Positions 50,913 to 60,156 of a DNA stretch of 64,000 nucleotides are shown here, in pieces. The position numbers and the translations under genes were made by a program. Every line of letters starts with the position of its first letter. Positions within the stretch are counted from its first letter, which is position 1. Source of the stretch: Carnobacterium alterfunditum DSM 5972 (lineage in GTDB: Bacteria > Bacillota > Bacilli > Lactobacillales > Carnobacteriaceae); the NCBI RefSeq assembly GCF_000744115.1, contig NZ_JQLG01000004.1:1-64000 (forward strand), in the 5' to 3' direction. The notes below the pieces were generated by a model, which saw only the letters and a list, made by a program, of their open reading frames with translations, was not told the origin of the DNA and did no database searches.

Positions 50913-51974
50913 TTAAGTTCCTGTTATCTTTTTTAATGCATTAAATGCGTAATGATAATTTTTGCTGAATTGGATTTTAACTCTCATCACTTTTAATACT
51001 TGAAGATACCTAGCATTTTTTAATAACAGAATCAATAAATAGATATGGTATTTTTTTTTCAATCCTGAATTCAGGGAAAATAATGTTTCTTGAATTTTGG
51101 GGTGGTTTAAAATTGATGCCATGTGTTGTTCCTTCTGGTAATCATTAATAGGGCAATCTTCTAACACTAAGTTACTTAACTCTACATATAGTGTTCTCCA
51201 ATAAGCTAAACTAATTAAATCACGATAGCTTTGTTCCTGTTGCCAATACACCAATAATTTTTCAAAATGTTCTGCAATATTGTATTCTAAAAGAAAACGA
51301 TCCGGGTGGTAACGATTAATGGCTGATCCAAATCGTGAAACGTAATGATAATAAGGAGTTTGATTAAAATAAACTGACTCTAAATCGCGATAAACCAGGT
51401 GGTTGAACAAAGCATCTTGACCTACCCTTTGGTCAGTAAAGCGGCAGTTATTTTCAAGTAGATAACCGTGTTTATAAAGCTTGTTCCATAATACATTTGA
51501 ATCTAAAGTTTGAAACGCTCTAAAACTTTTTCTGAAATCCTCTTTTGTAGTTAATACAGATAAAGTCGGAAGTTCTCTAGTCTTTTTAATTTTTCCTTTT
51601 GGATTTATTTCTTCAAAATAATATCCAAAGACAACCATATTCGCTTGATTTTCTAAAGCAATCTTTACATTTTCTTCAATCAGTAAAGTTTCTACATAAT
51701 CATCGGGATCAGAAAAGTAAATATACTCTCCAGATGCTTGATCAAGACCGGCATTTCGAGCAAATCCAGAGCCAACATTTTCTTGATGGATGACTATTAT
51801 TCGGCTATCTTTTTTTTGAAATTCATCACAAATATGTCCTGAACTATCTGTTGACCCATCATTAACCAGAATTAATTCAAAATCTTTATAGGTTTGATCT
51901 AACAAACTTTGAATGGATTTTCCTAATTCATCCGCGACATTGTATATTGGCATAATAACAGACACTGTAACCAT
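50913..51974 (-). CDS. Family 2 glycosyltransferase
   Basis: A 353-residue GT-A enzyme with SVIMPIYNVADELGKSIQSLL, ELILVNDGSTDSSGHICDEF and the DPDD metal site. The ATG at 51974 has GGAAGGAG before it. It adds one sugar of the repeat unit; identity unknown. Confidence 0.85.
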   Translation of the reverse strand: MVTVSVIMPIYNVADELGKSIQSLLDQTYKDFELILVNDGSTDSSGHICDEFQKKDSRIIVIHQENVGSGFARNAGLDQASGEYIYFSDPDDYVETLLIEENVKIALENQANMVVFGYYFEEINPKGKIKKTRELPTLSVLTTKEDFRKSFRAFQTLDSNVLWNKLYKHGYLLENNCRFTDQRVGQDALFNHLVYRDLESVYFNQTPYYHYVSRFGSAINRYHPDRFLLEYNIAEHFEKLLVYWQQEQSYRDLISLAYWRTLYVELSNLVLEDCPINDYQKEQHMASILNHPKIQETLFSLNSGLKKKYHIYLLILLLKNARYLQVLKVMRVKIQFSKNYHYAFNALKKITGT

Positions 51975-52011
51975 AGTAATCTCCTTCCTTTTCTTGAAAA
52001 ATTTTTTTATT

Positions 52012-52842
52012 CTAGATAGTTGGGTGAGTTTTTTTATCAACCGAATTTTTTTCTAAACCTTGATGCCGCAACAATGTCAGTACTGCCTGAGGAATGAGTC
52101 CTACAATTAAAGGTTTGAGTACATAAAGCAATCCTAATGGCATAAGCTTCATTTTCTTGAAACCGTTATACCGCACCTTAGCTTCATCTAATCTGTAATT
52201 ATAAGCCCTTCTTTTAAATGTTGCGTTATCTTCTCTGTAGTTGAGTAAAACGTCTTGCAAATTATGCCCTCTAAATCCAGCAGCATATACTCGCATAAAC
52301 AAATCATAATCTTCTGCTCTTAATGTCGCTTTCGAAACAGTATAATTTCCAATCTGGTTGAGGATGGTTTTTTTGATAATGATTGTCGGATGAACAAATT
52401 GCGATCCGAATAAAAAATCTTTTTTTAAAGGATCACTTTTTGCTTTTCGAACTCCCCAAATGCCATTATCATTAAATAGAAAAACTTGACTTCCAACTAA
52501 TGCACATTCTGGATGAGACTCCAAATAGCTTATTTGTTTTTCCAACCTGTTTTTATAAGAAACATCATCTGCATCCATTCGTGCGATATACTCGCCTTTT
52601 GAAATATCGATGCATCTATTTAACGAGTAAGCTAATCCATTATTTGTCTCATTTTGGATCAATCTTATTTTTTGTGGATATTTTTTTACATAATCTTTTG
52701 CGATTTGTAAAGTTGTATCCTTTGAACCATCATCACATAATATGATTTCAAAAGATTTATAAGATTGATTCAGAAGTGAATCAATACTTTCTTTTAATGT
52801 TTTTTCACAGTTATAAATGCCCATTATCACGGATATTTTCAT
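52012..52842 (-). CDS. Family 2 glycosyltransferase
   Basis: A 276-residue GT-A enzyme with SVIMGIYNCEKTLKESIDSLL, EIILCDDGSKDTT and metal site MDADDVS. It overlaps the end of the polymerase gene by 32 bases. Small size and C-terminal helices near LLYVLKPLIVGLIP suggest membrane association. Confidence 0.86.
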   Translation of the reverse strand: MKISVIMGIYNCEKTLKESIDSLLNQSYKSFEIILCDDGSKDTTLQIAKDYVKKYPQKIRLIQNETNNGLAYSLNRCIDISKGEYIARMDADDVSYKNRLEKQISYLESHPECALVGSQVFLFNDNGIWGVRKAKSDPLKKDFLFGSQFVHPTIIIKKTILNQIGNYTVSKATLRAEDYDLFMRVYAAGFRGHNLQDVLLNYREDNATFKRRAYNYRLDEAKVRYNGFKKMKLMPLGLLYVLKPLIVGLIPQAVLTLLRHQGLEKNSVDKKTHPTI

Positions 52843-54133
52843 GCTGATTTTCTCCTTTCGATGACTGAGTTAATAGATCGCTGTATCTTGTTTGGAAGAC
52901 GCTCATACCTAATACTAACCAAAATATTCGAGCATTATTTAATGATATTGAGATAGAAGCAATTAAAAAGATGATCAAGATATCTCGAATAATTTGTCTA
53001 TTTTGATTATCTTGGTCATTTTTAGAAATACTTCTCTTATTATCGATCAGAGTTGATCCAACATATAAAAAGAACAAAGCAGTTAAAACGATTCCCCATT
53101 CAGCAGCGAGCTGAAGATACGTATTATGAGCAACATTTGGATCATGAATAAATTGGTTGGCTATGTTAATATAATTACCTAATCCGACTCCTAATAATGG
53201 AGCAGAATCAATCATTTGTCGTGCTGTCTCCCATACTTGCACTCTTCCTGATCCGCCATCAGATACGGCCGAAGAGAAGTCTGTAAACAATAATTCGACT
53301 CTTGAAAAAGTAGGAAATCGCTCAATGATCATTGCCAACAGCTCATCTGAGTACTTCAAAAGAGTGGGTACAATTGATGATAGCCCTAAAATCAAGAACA
53401 GTGAGCCTATAACCTTTGAAGGAGTTGTTTTGTTTATTCTCAAAAATTTACCAATCAACAAATATCCGCTGTAAAGTGCAACTAGAATAATCGCAGACTT
53501 TGAGCCGGAGCTAATGATTGATAAAAGAATGATCCCAATCGCTCCACTTCGAACGAAAATATTTATTGGTTTCATTCTTAGCAGAATACTTAATGCACAA
53601 CATTGGATCACTGCAAAAAAATTCGGATCATTCATAAAGCCGATCAATCGGCTTTCTCCATACAACATGATCGAAGATAGATAAGGAATTTGAACAAATG
53701 AAATCAAAATGCCTAAGAAACCGATTCCAACCGCTCCAACTACAAATCCATTTAGAAAAACTGCTGTTAATTTTAAGCGGGAGAGATTGAAGCCAATGAT
53801 GTAATAGAGGAAAACAACTAGCAGCTTTGTATAATCGATTAGAGTGGCTAATGGATCAGCTGCGATCATGTACTGATTAGGAATGATAAATAAAGAATGA
53901 AACAAAATTAAAATTGAAAAAGCACTAAATGTCACAATATGTGTTAGAGGTAATTTCAGTTCCTGCTTCATAATCAAACTAATCACTAAACCTAGAATTA
54001 AAAAATCAGAAAGCGATAAGTTGATTCCAAATAGCACATTAGATTGATTTAAAAAGATAGATAGTAAAAATACGATGACAATAATGAATGGAGTATCTCG
54101 TCTTTTATCTAGCTGCAAAGAATTTGCGACCAC
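52811..54133 (-). CDS. O-antigen/EPS polymerase (Wzy)
   Basis: A 440-residue protein with about ten membrane segments and a large loop between late segments, ending in the ligase/polymerase-type motif PLLGVGLGNYINIANQFIHDPNVAHNTYLQ split in two short stretches (GVGLGNY, AHNTYLQLAAEWG). A GTG start at 54133 with GGAGG upstream was chosen over a TTG five codons earlier that overlaps that site. It joins repeat units outside the membrane. Confidence 0.82.
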   Translation of the reverse strand: MVANSLQLDKRRDTPFIIVIVFLLSIFLNQSNVLFGINLSLSDFLILGLVISLIMKQELKLPLTHIVTFSAFSILILFHSLFIIPNQYMIAADPLATLIDYTKLLVVFLYYIIGFNLSRLKLTAVFLNGFVVGAVGIGFLGILISFVQIPYLSSIMLYGESRLIGFMNDPNFFAVIQCCALSILLRMKPINIFVRSGAIGIILLSIISSGSKSAIILVALYSGYLLIGKFLRINKTTPSKVIGSLFLILGLSSIVPTLLKYSDELLAMIIERFPTFSRVELLFTDFSSAVSDGGSGRVQVWETARQMIDSAPLLGVGLGNYINIANQFIHDPNVAHNTYLQLAAEWGIVLTALFFLYVGSTLIDNKRSISKNDQDNQNRQIIRDILIIFLIASISISLNNARIFWLVLGMSVFQTRYSDLLTQSSKGENQHENIRDNGHL

Positions 54134-54170
54134 ATTTTCCACCTCCAATGAGACCCTTTTTATAGGAAAC

Positions 54171-55388
54171 TCATTTGATCAAAGCTTTTGTTACTTTTTT
54201 ATTATTGATGAGCGATGAATCTGGGGTATAGTTCACGCTTTGATAGATTTGAGTCATTTGGCTCATAACTGACTGAACAGAATACTTATCAAGGTACTCT
54301 AAGTTTTTCAGACCAAAAGCTTCTCTCAAACTACTGGAATGGTAAAGTATACCTACATAACTAGCCAACTGTTCTCCATCACCTAAATCTACTAGATAGC
54401 CATTTTCACCATGGTGGATCAAGTCTCGATTTCCTCTGCAATCAGTGGCTATAATTGGCAATCCGGTTCCCATCGCCTCCATAAGGTTAACAGGCAGCCC
54501 TTCTTGTTTTGACGTAGAAATGACAATATCTGATACACTCATCAGCTGATCTACATCTTTTCGATAACCAAGTAAAAATACATTTTTCTCTAGCCGCAAG
54601 TCTTTGATCTGTTGAGCATACGTTTCTCTTAATTCACCGTCTCCGACTAATAATAATTTAGCTTGTGGTATTAATTGAACGACTTTTTTCATCATGTCGA
54701 TAGTTAATTGCTGATTTTTTCTTTTGCTGAGTTCTCCAACATAGATCAACAGAAAGTCATTTTCTTTATAACCCAGTATGCTTCTTCGCTGATTTTTCAA
54801 TTCCGTATCGATCGGTTTAAATTTATTCTTATTGATTCCTACGCCATTGATTTTTTCAACCTTTTTAACTTTAAAATGATTATTTTGAGCTGCATGATAA
54901 TCTTCTTCATTGATCGTTATTAAACAATCGGTGTATCTAGACAACCATTTTTCAACTGAATAATACATTAACCAATTTTTCATGGGTGCCCCTTTAAAAA
55001 AATGAAATCCATGTGCTGTATACACAACTTTAGTATTTCTTTTTCGCGCTTCTCTTGCTGCGAGTCTGGATAGCACTCCTCCAATTGGCGAATGGCAATG
55101 GATAAAAGCATAGTTTTCGTGATCAATAATTTGCTTGATCTCTTTATAAGCTTTATAATTTATCATTTTGAATGGATTTCGGTTAATAGGTATATCGAAT
55201 ACCAATACGCCTCTAAATTCTAATTGATTTCTAAAATGATTATTCCGCTCATTTGCTTCTGTATGTTCATCTTTAAAATTTGCTAAGACATGGACTTCGT
55301 ATCCTTCTTTTTGTAACAGGTCTATATTGGGTATATTGAAGCCTTCTATCATTGGAGCGATCGATGCTAAAATCAATACTTTATCCAT
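54171..55388 (-). CDS. Family 4 glycosyltransferase (EpsD-like)
   Basis: A 405-residue GT-B enzyme with an N-terminal domain (KVLILASIAPMIEGFNIPNI, VVYTAHGFHFFKGAP) and a GT1/GT4 C domain with VGELSKRKNQ, LVGDGELRETY and EGLPVNLMEAMGTGLPIIAT. The ATG at 55388 follows GGGGGA. EpsD-like enzymes usually act early, after the phosphoglycosyl transferase. Confidence 0.87.
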   Translation of the reverse strand: MDKVLILASIAPMIEGFNIPNIDLLQKEGYEVHVLANFKDEHTEANERNNHFRNQLEFRGVLVFDIPINRNPFKMINYKAYKEIKQIIDHENYAFIHCHSPIGGVLSRLAAREARKRNTKVVYTAHGFHFFKGAPMKNWLMYYSVEKWLSRYTDCLITINEEDYHAAQNNHFKVKKVEKINGVGINKNKFKPIDTELKNQRRSILGYKENDFLLIYVGELSKRKNQQLTIDMMKKVVQLIPQAKLLLVGDGELRETYAQQIKDLRLEKNVFLLGYRKDVDQLMSVSDIVISTSKQEGLPVNLMEAMGTGLPIIATDCRGNRDLIHHGENGYLVDLGDGEQLASYVGILYHSSSLREAFGLKNLEYLDKYSVQSVMSQMTQIYQSVNYTPDSSLINNKKVTKALIK

Positions 55389-55438
55389 AATTGAATCCCC
55401 CAAACTATTTACTTTATCTGATTACTATTTTCATGACT

Positions 55439-56638
55439 TTAAACTTGACCAACTTGTATTTTATTCAACGAAACCTTTACTCTATCAACAGGTGCTAGAA
55501 TTTTTTTCACTTCTTCAATAACTCTGAATTGATTTTCTTCTGTCAAATTAGAACCAGAAGGAATACAGATACCCATTGCAAACAGTAATTCAGAGACAGC
55601 AGGTGTTCTTTCATTATGCTTATAAAATTTATTGTGTTTAAATAGTGGCTGTAAATGAAGGGGTTTCCATAAAAGACGAGTTTCAATATTTGCTTGGTTC
55701 ATTCTGTCAACAAATTCAAACGGAGTAACCTTTGTCATAAATGGATCGATTATTAATGTCGTCAGCCAACGATTCGATTTGGATTGTTTGAGTTCAGGCA
55801 TAAAATGCACTTCTTCAATTGTATTTAATTCTTTATAATAATTTTGGAAAATCGCTCTTCTTTTTTCAACCCGATCGTCCAAAACCTGTAATTGAGCTCT
55901 TCCAATTCCAGCCAGCACATTGCTCATACGATAATTGTAGCCAACAATTGAATGTTGGTAATAAGGGGCTGCATCTTTTGCTTGAGTAGCCAAGAAGAGA
56001 GCTTTATCTAATAATTCTTCATCGTCACTAACGATAGCTCCTCCACCAGAAGTAGTAATGATTTTGTTACCATTAAAGGAATAAATACCTATTTTTCCTA
56101 ATGATCCGCTTTTTTTATTTTTGTATTCTGCTCCTAGAGATTCTGCAGCATCTTCAATAATTGGAACACCAAACAAATCGGCAATATTCAGTAATGTATC
56201 CATATCTGCACTTTGTCCATAAAGATTTACCACAATGATCGCTTTTGGCAGCTTATTTTCTTTGCTTGCATCAAACAATGCCCTTTCTAATGCTTGCGGC
56301 GACATATTCCAGCTGCTAGGTTCAGAATCGATAAAGGTTAATTCAGCTCCTAAATATAGTGCTGGATTGGCACTTGCAATAAAAGTAAAACTTGAACAGA
56401 AAACGCTGTCTCCTTTTTCTACCCCCAAACAGGCAAGAGCCAAATGGATAGCAGCCGTCCCGGAACTCGTTAATGAAGCCCCTTTTTTATTTGTATATTG
56501 AGCCAGTTCAAGTTCAAAATTAGTGACATTCGGACCTAAAGGAGCGATCCAATTGGAATCAAATGCCTCCCTGATGTATTTTTGTTCATTTCCAGACATA
56601 TGTGGGGATGATAATAAGATCCGGTCTTGATTTGTCAT
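55439..56638 (-). CDS. DegT/DnrJ/EryC1/StrS aminotransferase (PglE/EpsN-like)
   Basis: PLP enzyme putting an amino group on C4 of a UDP-4-keto-6-deoxy sugar. The 399-residue protein has SLTSSGTAAIHLAL, EDAAESLGAEYKNKKSG and the PLP Lys in FNGNKIITTSGGG. It sits after the phosphoglycosyl transferase. The EpsC/PglF-like dehydratase in the same cluster would supply its substrate. Confidence 0.88.
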   Translation of the reverse strand: MTNQDRILLSSPHMSGNEQKYIREAFDSNWIAPLGPNVTNFELELAQYTNKKGASLTSSGTAAIHLALACLGVEKGDSVFCSSFTFIASANPALYLGAELTFIDSEPSSWNMSPQALERALFDASKENKLPKAIIVVNLYGQSADMDTLLNIADLFGVPIIEDAAESLGAEYKNKKSGSLGKIGIYSFNGNKIITTSGGGAIVSDDEELLDKALFLATQAKDAAPYYQHSIVGYNYRMSNVLAGIGRAQLQVLDDRVEKRRAIFQNYYKELNTIEEVHFMPELKQSKSNRWLTTLIIDPFMTKVTPFEFVDRMNQANIETRLLWKPLHLQPLFKHNKFYKHNERTPAVSELLFAMGICIPSGSNLTEENQFRVIEEVKKILAPVDRVKVSLNKIQVGQV

Positions 56639-56706
56639 TGCCTTCCCTTCTTTCTATCGCTGATTCCTATCAGATTTCGTTCGAATCAGCGATGACTACT
56701 TTTTAG

Positions 56707-57429
56707 TTAATTTGGTTTAAATGCTCTATTTTTCATTATTGGTTTTGATTTCAAAGAAACTGTTTTAGTAAATAACAGAGTATCATTATTGACTACCTTT
56801 TCCTGTTCCCATTGTTTTTTGCGGTATTCATCAAAAGCAAGGATGTAATCATCTTCATTTTCGACAATATCTGCTTTCATCAATACTTTTTGGATCGTCA
56901 TAAAAACAATTTTTACATCTAAGAAAAATGAACATTTTTCAACATATTCAACATCTAAAGCAAATCGGTCTTCCCAACTTAAATGGTTGCGTCCCTTAAC
57001 TTGTGCCCATCCACTGATACCTGGCCTTACATTATGGCGACGCAATTCTGTTTCGTTGTAACAAGGCAAGTATCTGACAAGCAACGGTCTAGGTCCGATA
57101 AAACTCATATCTCCTTTTAAAATATTGATGAGCTGGGGCAATTCATCTAAACTTAGTTTCCGAATAAATTGTCCGATTTTTAACATCCGCTCATCATAAG
57201 ATAGTTCCTTACCATCAATAATAGTTGGATTTTTCATGCTCCTTAATTTATAAATATTAAAGATTTCACTGTCTTTTCCTACTCGTTCTTGAATAAATAA
57301 GATAGGACCTGCAGGATCTTCTATTTTTATTAAAATTCCTAGCATGATTAAAATGGGGAAAACTATTAAAAATAATATACTAGCAAAAATCCACTCAATA
57401 ACTGACTTAACTGAATAATAATTTGTCAT
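56707..57429 (-). CDS. Phosphoglycosyl transferase (PglC/EpsL-like)
   Basis: Starts repeat-unit synthesis by moving a sugar-1-phosphate to undecaprenyl phosphate. The 240-residue protein is a small monotopic type: one N-terminal re-entrant helix (SVIEWIFASILFLIVFPILI), YKLRSM, the catalytic Asp-Glu in KLSLDELPQ, and RPGISGWAQVKGRN. GAGGAG precedes the ATG. The short, single-domain form fits PglC-like enzymes, which use bacillosamine-type sugars. Confidence 0.9.
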   Translation of the reverse strand: MTNYYSVKSVIEWIFASILFLIVFPILIMLGILIKIEDPAGPILFIQERVGKDSEIFNIYKLRSMKNPTIIDGKELSYDERMLKIGQFIRKLSLDELPQLINILKGDMSFIGPRPLLVRYLPCYNETELRRHNVRPGISGWAQVKGRNHLSWEDRFALDVEYVEKCSFFLDVKIVFMTIQKVLMKADIVENEDDYILAFDEYRKKQWEQEKVVNNDTLLFTKTVSLKSKPIMKNRAFKPN

Positions 57430-57590
57430 AGCATTCTCTCCTCGGATTATATTTTTACGTTCCTTTTGACTAAATGCCAGAAAGAGAGGGGTAGGGCTAA
57501 AGACCGATTGGAGGTTAATTAATAAGGGATTATTATGTGGATGGATCAGAGGTACATTTCAAGAGGCGATCAATAAGAGGAAAGGTTTAA
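57430..57590 (-). other. Intergenic gap between the GNAT gene and the phosphoglycosyl transferase
   Basis: About 160 bases. The minus strand is C-rich near 57,490 and could hold a promoter (TTGAAA near 57,565 with CATAAT at a long 19-base spacing), but it is weak. No terminator is clear. Confidence 0.35.
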
Positions 57591-58397
57591 TTACGAAGTT
57601 GAATTACTGGAAGAATGAGTATGGGGAATATTTAATAATAAAGAGGGAGTAAATTTTTTAAATGCTGACATTTGGTAACCACTGAACTGGTAGTGTTGAC
57701 GATAATACATATTGTTGGCATCCGTTCCTTTATCAACAACTAATATTACTTTTTTATCTTTTGTTAGCGACATAATAAATTTTTGGATTTCGGTTCCTAT
57801 TCCTTTATTTTGTGAGGTTAGTGCAACTTCAAAGTGATCGATTTCAATAAATGGTACAGATAATATAATATTAGCTGTTCCTACAACCTTTCCATTTAGA
57901 TATGCACTGATTTGCTGGATCTTAGTTGAGTGAAAACGATTCAAGTAAAATACCTGCTTTTTATGAGCAAATGAAATACCATTTTTTAAATTTAATTGGT
58001 ACATAAAGTTTAAATAATCTTTTAATTGGCTGTTACTTTGGACCAAAACAACAGTCACTTCTTCATTTGAATGTTTAAAGAAAAAATCCTTGGGGTCAAT
58101 ACTCAATAATTCTTCACTTGCAATACTATAGTTTTTTGATAATAAATAGTGTTCTACTTCCTTTGAGAATGGTTCATTTTCTACTGTATAAAGAAAAATA
58201 TAATCTTGATTCATTATCTGCTGGAACTCCATTAATTTATTTTCAGCTACAATATATTCTTCAAGTGTAGGATTTCTTTTGAATTTTAGTACATTACAAG
58301 AATAGATAGAGGGCATTTTTGGATTATAAAAATGCTGATAGAATTCTGTTTCCTCTACTAAATCATATTCATGGTACGTTTCACTGAAAGATATCAT
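57591..58397 (-). CDS. GNAT-family acetyltransferase-like protein
   Basis: About 268 residues with the C-terminal GNAT fold: FEVALTSQNKGIGTEIQKFIMSL carries the acetyl-CoA loop (Q-N-K-G-I-G), followed by VDKGTDANNMYYRQHYQFSGYQ. The N-terminal half is divergent and may hold a second, degenerate GNAT fold. It lies just after the FemAB-like gene. A copy of its C terminus remains at 59,980-60,096. It could acetylate the amino sugar made by the cluster; not proven. Confidence 0.75.
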   Translation of the reverse strand: MISFSETYHEYDLVEETEFYQHFYNPKMPSIYSCNVLKFKRNPTLEEYIVAENKLMEFQQIMNQDYIFLYTVENEPFSKEVEHYLLSKNYSIASEELLSIDPKDFFFKHSNEEVTVVLVQSNSQLKDYLNFMYQLNLKNGISFAHKKQVFYLNRFHSTKIQQISAYLNGKVVGTANIILSVPFIEIDHFEVALTSQNKGIGTEIQKFIMSLTKDKKVILVVDKGTDANNMYYRQHYQFSGYQMSAFKKFTPSLLLNIPHTHSSSNSTS

Positions 58398-58455
58398 ATT
58401 CAACTCTCCTCGCAATAACGGGATTTTATTAGACCTAGTGAATTCAATATATTAT

Positions 58456-59424
58456 TTAAGTTCTATACTTTGGAAAAAAGGAGGTCTCTCCATCAAAATC
58501 ACCAATTGTCTTGCGGAGATTAATCAATTTTTTATAAATAATTGGATCATGTACTTTTTTACCCACATAGAATGGATAATCGCCATTTCTTGCGTATCCC
58601 TTTTTATGAAGATATATACCATCTTCTCCTTTATGTCCTCCACCTATAATGTATTTTGCTAACCCTTTATCTTTTAACCATTGGATAGTCGTTAATTCAA
58701 CTAAAGCTTCTGGATGATAGTCGTAATACTCTCCAAGTGTTCCTGCTAAAAAAGCAAATGACTTTTCTTTGCCAATTAATATCAAGGCTGTTGAAATGAC
58801 TTTATCATCCATAACAGCATGGAAATAGATGAATTGATCTTTCATCGTTTCGTGGATCTGTTCAAAAAAGGGTTTTTTAAAATAATAGTAATCATCTGCT
58901 CCAGTGCGCTCCATTGTTGAATAATAAACATCTAGAAAATCATCAATGTACTCTCCTGTTTTATCTGAAATAATTTTTATGCCACTTTTTTTAGCTAATT
59001 CCGCATTTTTCAAGTTACTCTTACGAACATCTTTAGTCATTGGTAAATTTAGGTCTCTTACTATATTTTTTCCAACTAACGTTACATCTCCATAAAACTG
59101 ATCTCTTACTTGTGTATTTTCAAATAAATCAAATCGAATAAATTCAGTAATAATATCATTTTTTTGACAATAATCGGAAAAGGCTTCAAAATACCCTTCC
59201 AATAATTTTTTTTCATTCGTCGTTTCTTGAATGACCGGTCCGCCATATCCGTAAGGGGTAACAATATCAAAAAACACTTTATTGTCTAAATCAAAGGGTA
59301 TTTTCCTTTTAATGAACATATTTTTTACTTTTCCATACTTGTTTTTGAAGTTAAAAAATTCTAATTCTCCATCTTCTATTGTTTCGTATAATCTTCCATA
59401 AGGTTCGGTGAAATTAATTTCCAT
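58456..59424 (-). CDS. FemAB/GNAT-like protein, copy B
   Basis: A 322-residue protein of the FemAB/acetyltransf_6 kind: GYGGPVIQETT, FIRFDLFEN, the central helical stretch, and C-terminal KYIIGGGHKGEDGIYLHKKG. FemX-type enzymes add amino acids from aminoacyl-tRNA to wall precursors. Relatives in polysaccharide clusters are thought to decorate the polymer. It is a close full-length paralogue of the gene at 60,157. AAGGAG precedes the ATG, and a 335-base leader precedes that. Confidence 0.75.
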   Translation of the reverse strand: MEINFTEPYGRLYETIEDGELEFFNFKNKYGKVKNMFIKRKIPFDLDNKVFFDIVTPYGYGGPVIQETTNEKKLLEGYFEAFSDYCQKNDIITEFIRFDLFENTQVRDQFYGDVTLVGKNIVRDLNLPMTKDVRKSNLKNAELAKKSGIKIISDKTGEYIDDFLDVYYSTMERTGADDYYYFKKPFFEQIHETMKDQFIYFHAVMDDKVISTALILIGKEKSFAFLAGTLGEYYDYHPEALVELTTIQWLKDKGLAKYIIGGGHKGEDGIYLHKKGYARNGDYPFYVGKKVHDPIIYKKLINLRKTIGDFDGETSFFPKYRT

Positions 59425-59762
59425 ACAGCATTCTCCTTCACATATTTAATATATTTCCTGTAAAAAAGTAACTTAAATAAACCTACTTTAAATTATTTTT
59501 TTCTAAACTAATTTACGACTAAATATAAAGAATGGATAAAGAAGAATAGGTGAATAAAAAATTATGGAATGATGCTTACGGTGCGTGGGGTACAAATGGG
59601 TGAATTAAATAGGGATCAGGATATACTACTTAAAAAAGCTAAACTAAAGGTTTGAAAGGCGGTCAGGATGACCAAGGATAAAACTGGGGATCTTACTTTT
59701 AAGAGGAAAATAGATACTAAGTAAACGCAGATCGGTCAATAGATCCTACTTTACTATTTGAT
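59425..59762 (-). promoter_or_regulatory. Long conserved leader of FemAB-like copy B
   Basis: About 335 non-coding bases, similar to the leader of copy A. It starts with a hairpin (arms AGTAAAGTAGGATC and GATCTGCGTTTACT) and includes the block CCCAGTTTTATCCTTGGTCA, identical in both copies. No terminator is obvious. Could be a regulatory leader or only duplicated DNA. Confidence 0.45.
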
Positions 59763-59768
59763 AATCAA

Positions 59769-59777
59769 AGTATATCA
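59769..59777 (-). promoter_or_regulatory. Extended -10 promoter of copy B
   Basis: TGATATACT on the minus strand (-10 TATACT at 59769-59774), matching TGCTATACT at the same place upstream of copy A. The predicted leader is about 335 bases. Confidence 0.5.
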
Positions 59778-59979
59778 ACTAATATTTGAGAGGGCTAACA
59801 TTTCACATTAAAAAAAACCTTTTGTTATTGATTTGTGACAAAAATATGTACACCTCTATTGAAAATGCCTACGTACAGTCTTTTAGAGTTGTACATATTT
59901 GTGGAATTATTAATTTTTTTGATTTTACGTAACCAGGACTAAGAATCTACGCATTTGAGTTAAATCGATTAAACAAAAC

Positions 59980-60096
59980 TTATAAAAGAATATTTAATAA
60001 CAAAGTGTCAGTAAACGATCTAAACGCATTGGTCTGGTAAAAGCTGAACTCGTAATATTGAACATAATTCATACTGTCAGCATTTGATTCCCTCCT
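59980..60096 (-). pseudogene. C-terminal remnant of a duplicated GNAT gene
   Basis: The minus strand encodes NADSMNYVQYYEFSFYQTNA, then FRSFTDTLLLNI and a stop. This matches DANNMYYRQHYQFSGYQMSA and FKKFTPSLLLNI at the end of the intact GNAT protein (57,591-58,397). Only about 38 codons remain, directly after FemAB-like copy A, as in the intact pair. It marks deletion within a tandem duplication. Confidence 0.8.
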
Positions 60097-60156
60097 GCTT
60101 ACCAATCTTTCCTGCAACTTCTTGATTTAAACGGATAAAGTTAAAATCCTCTTTTT

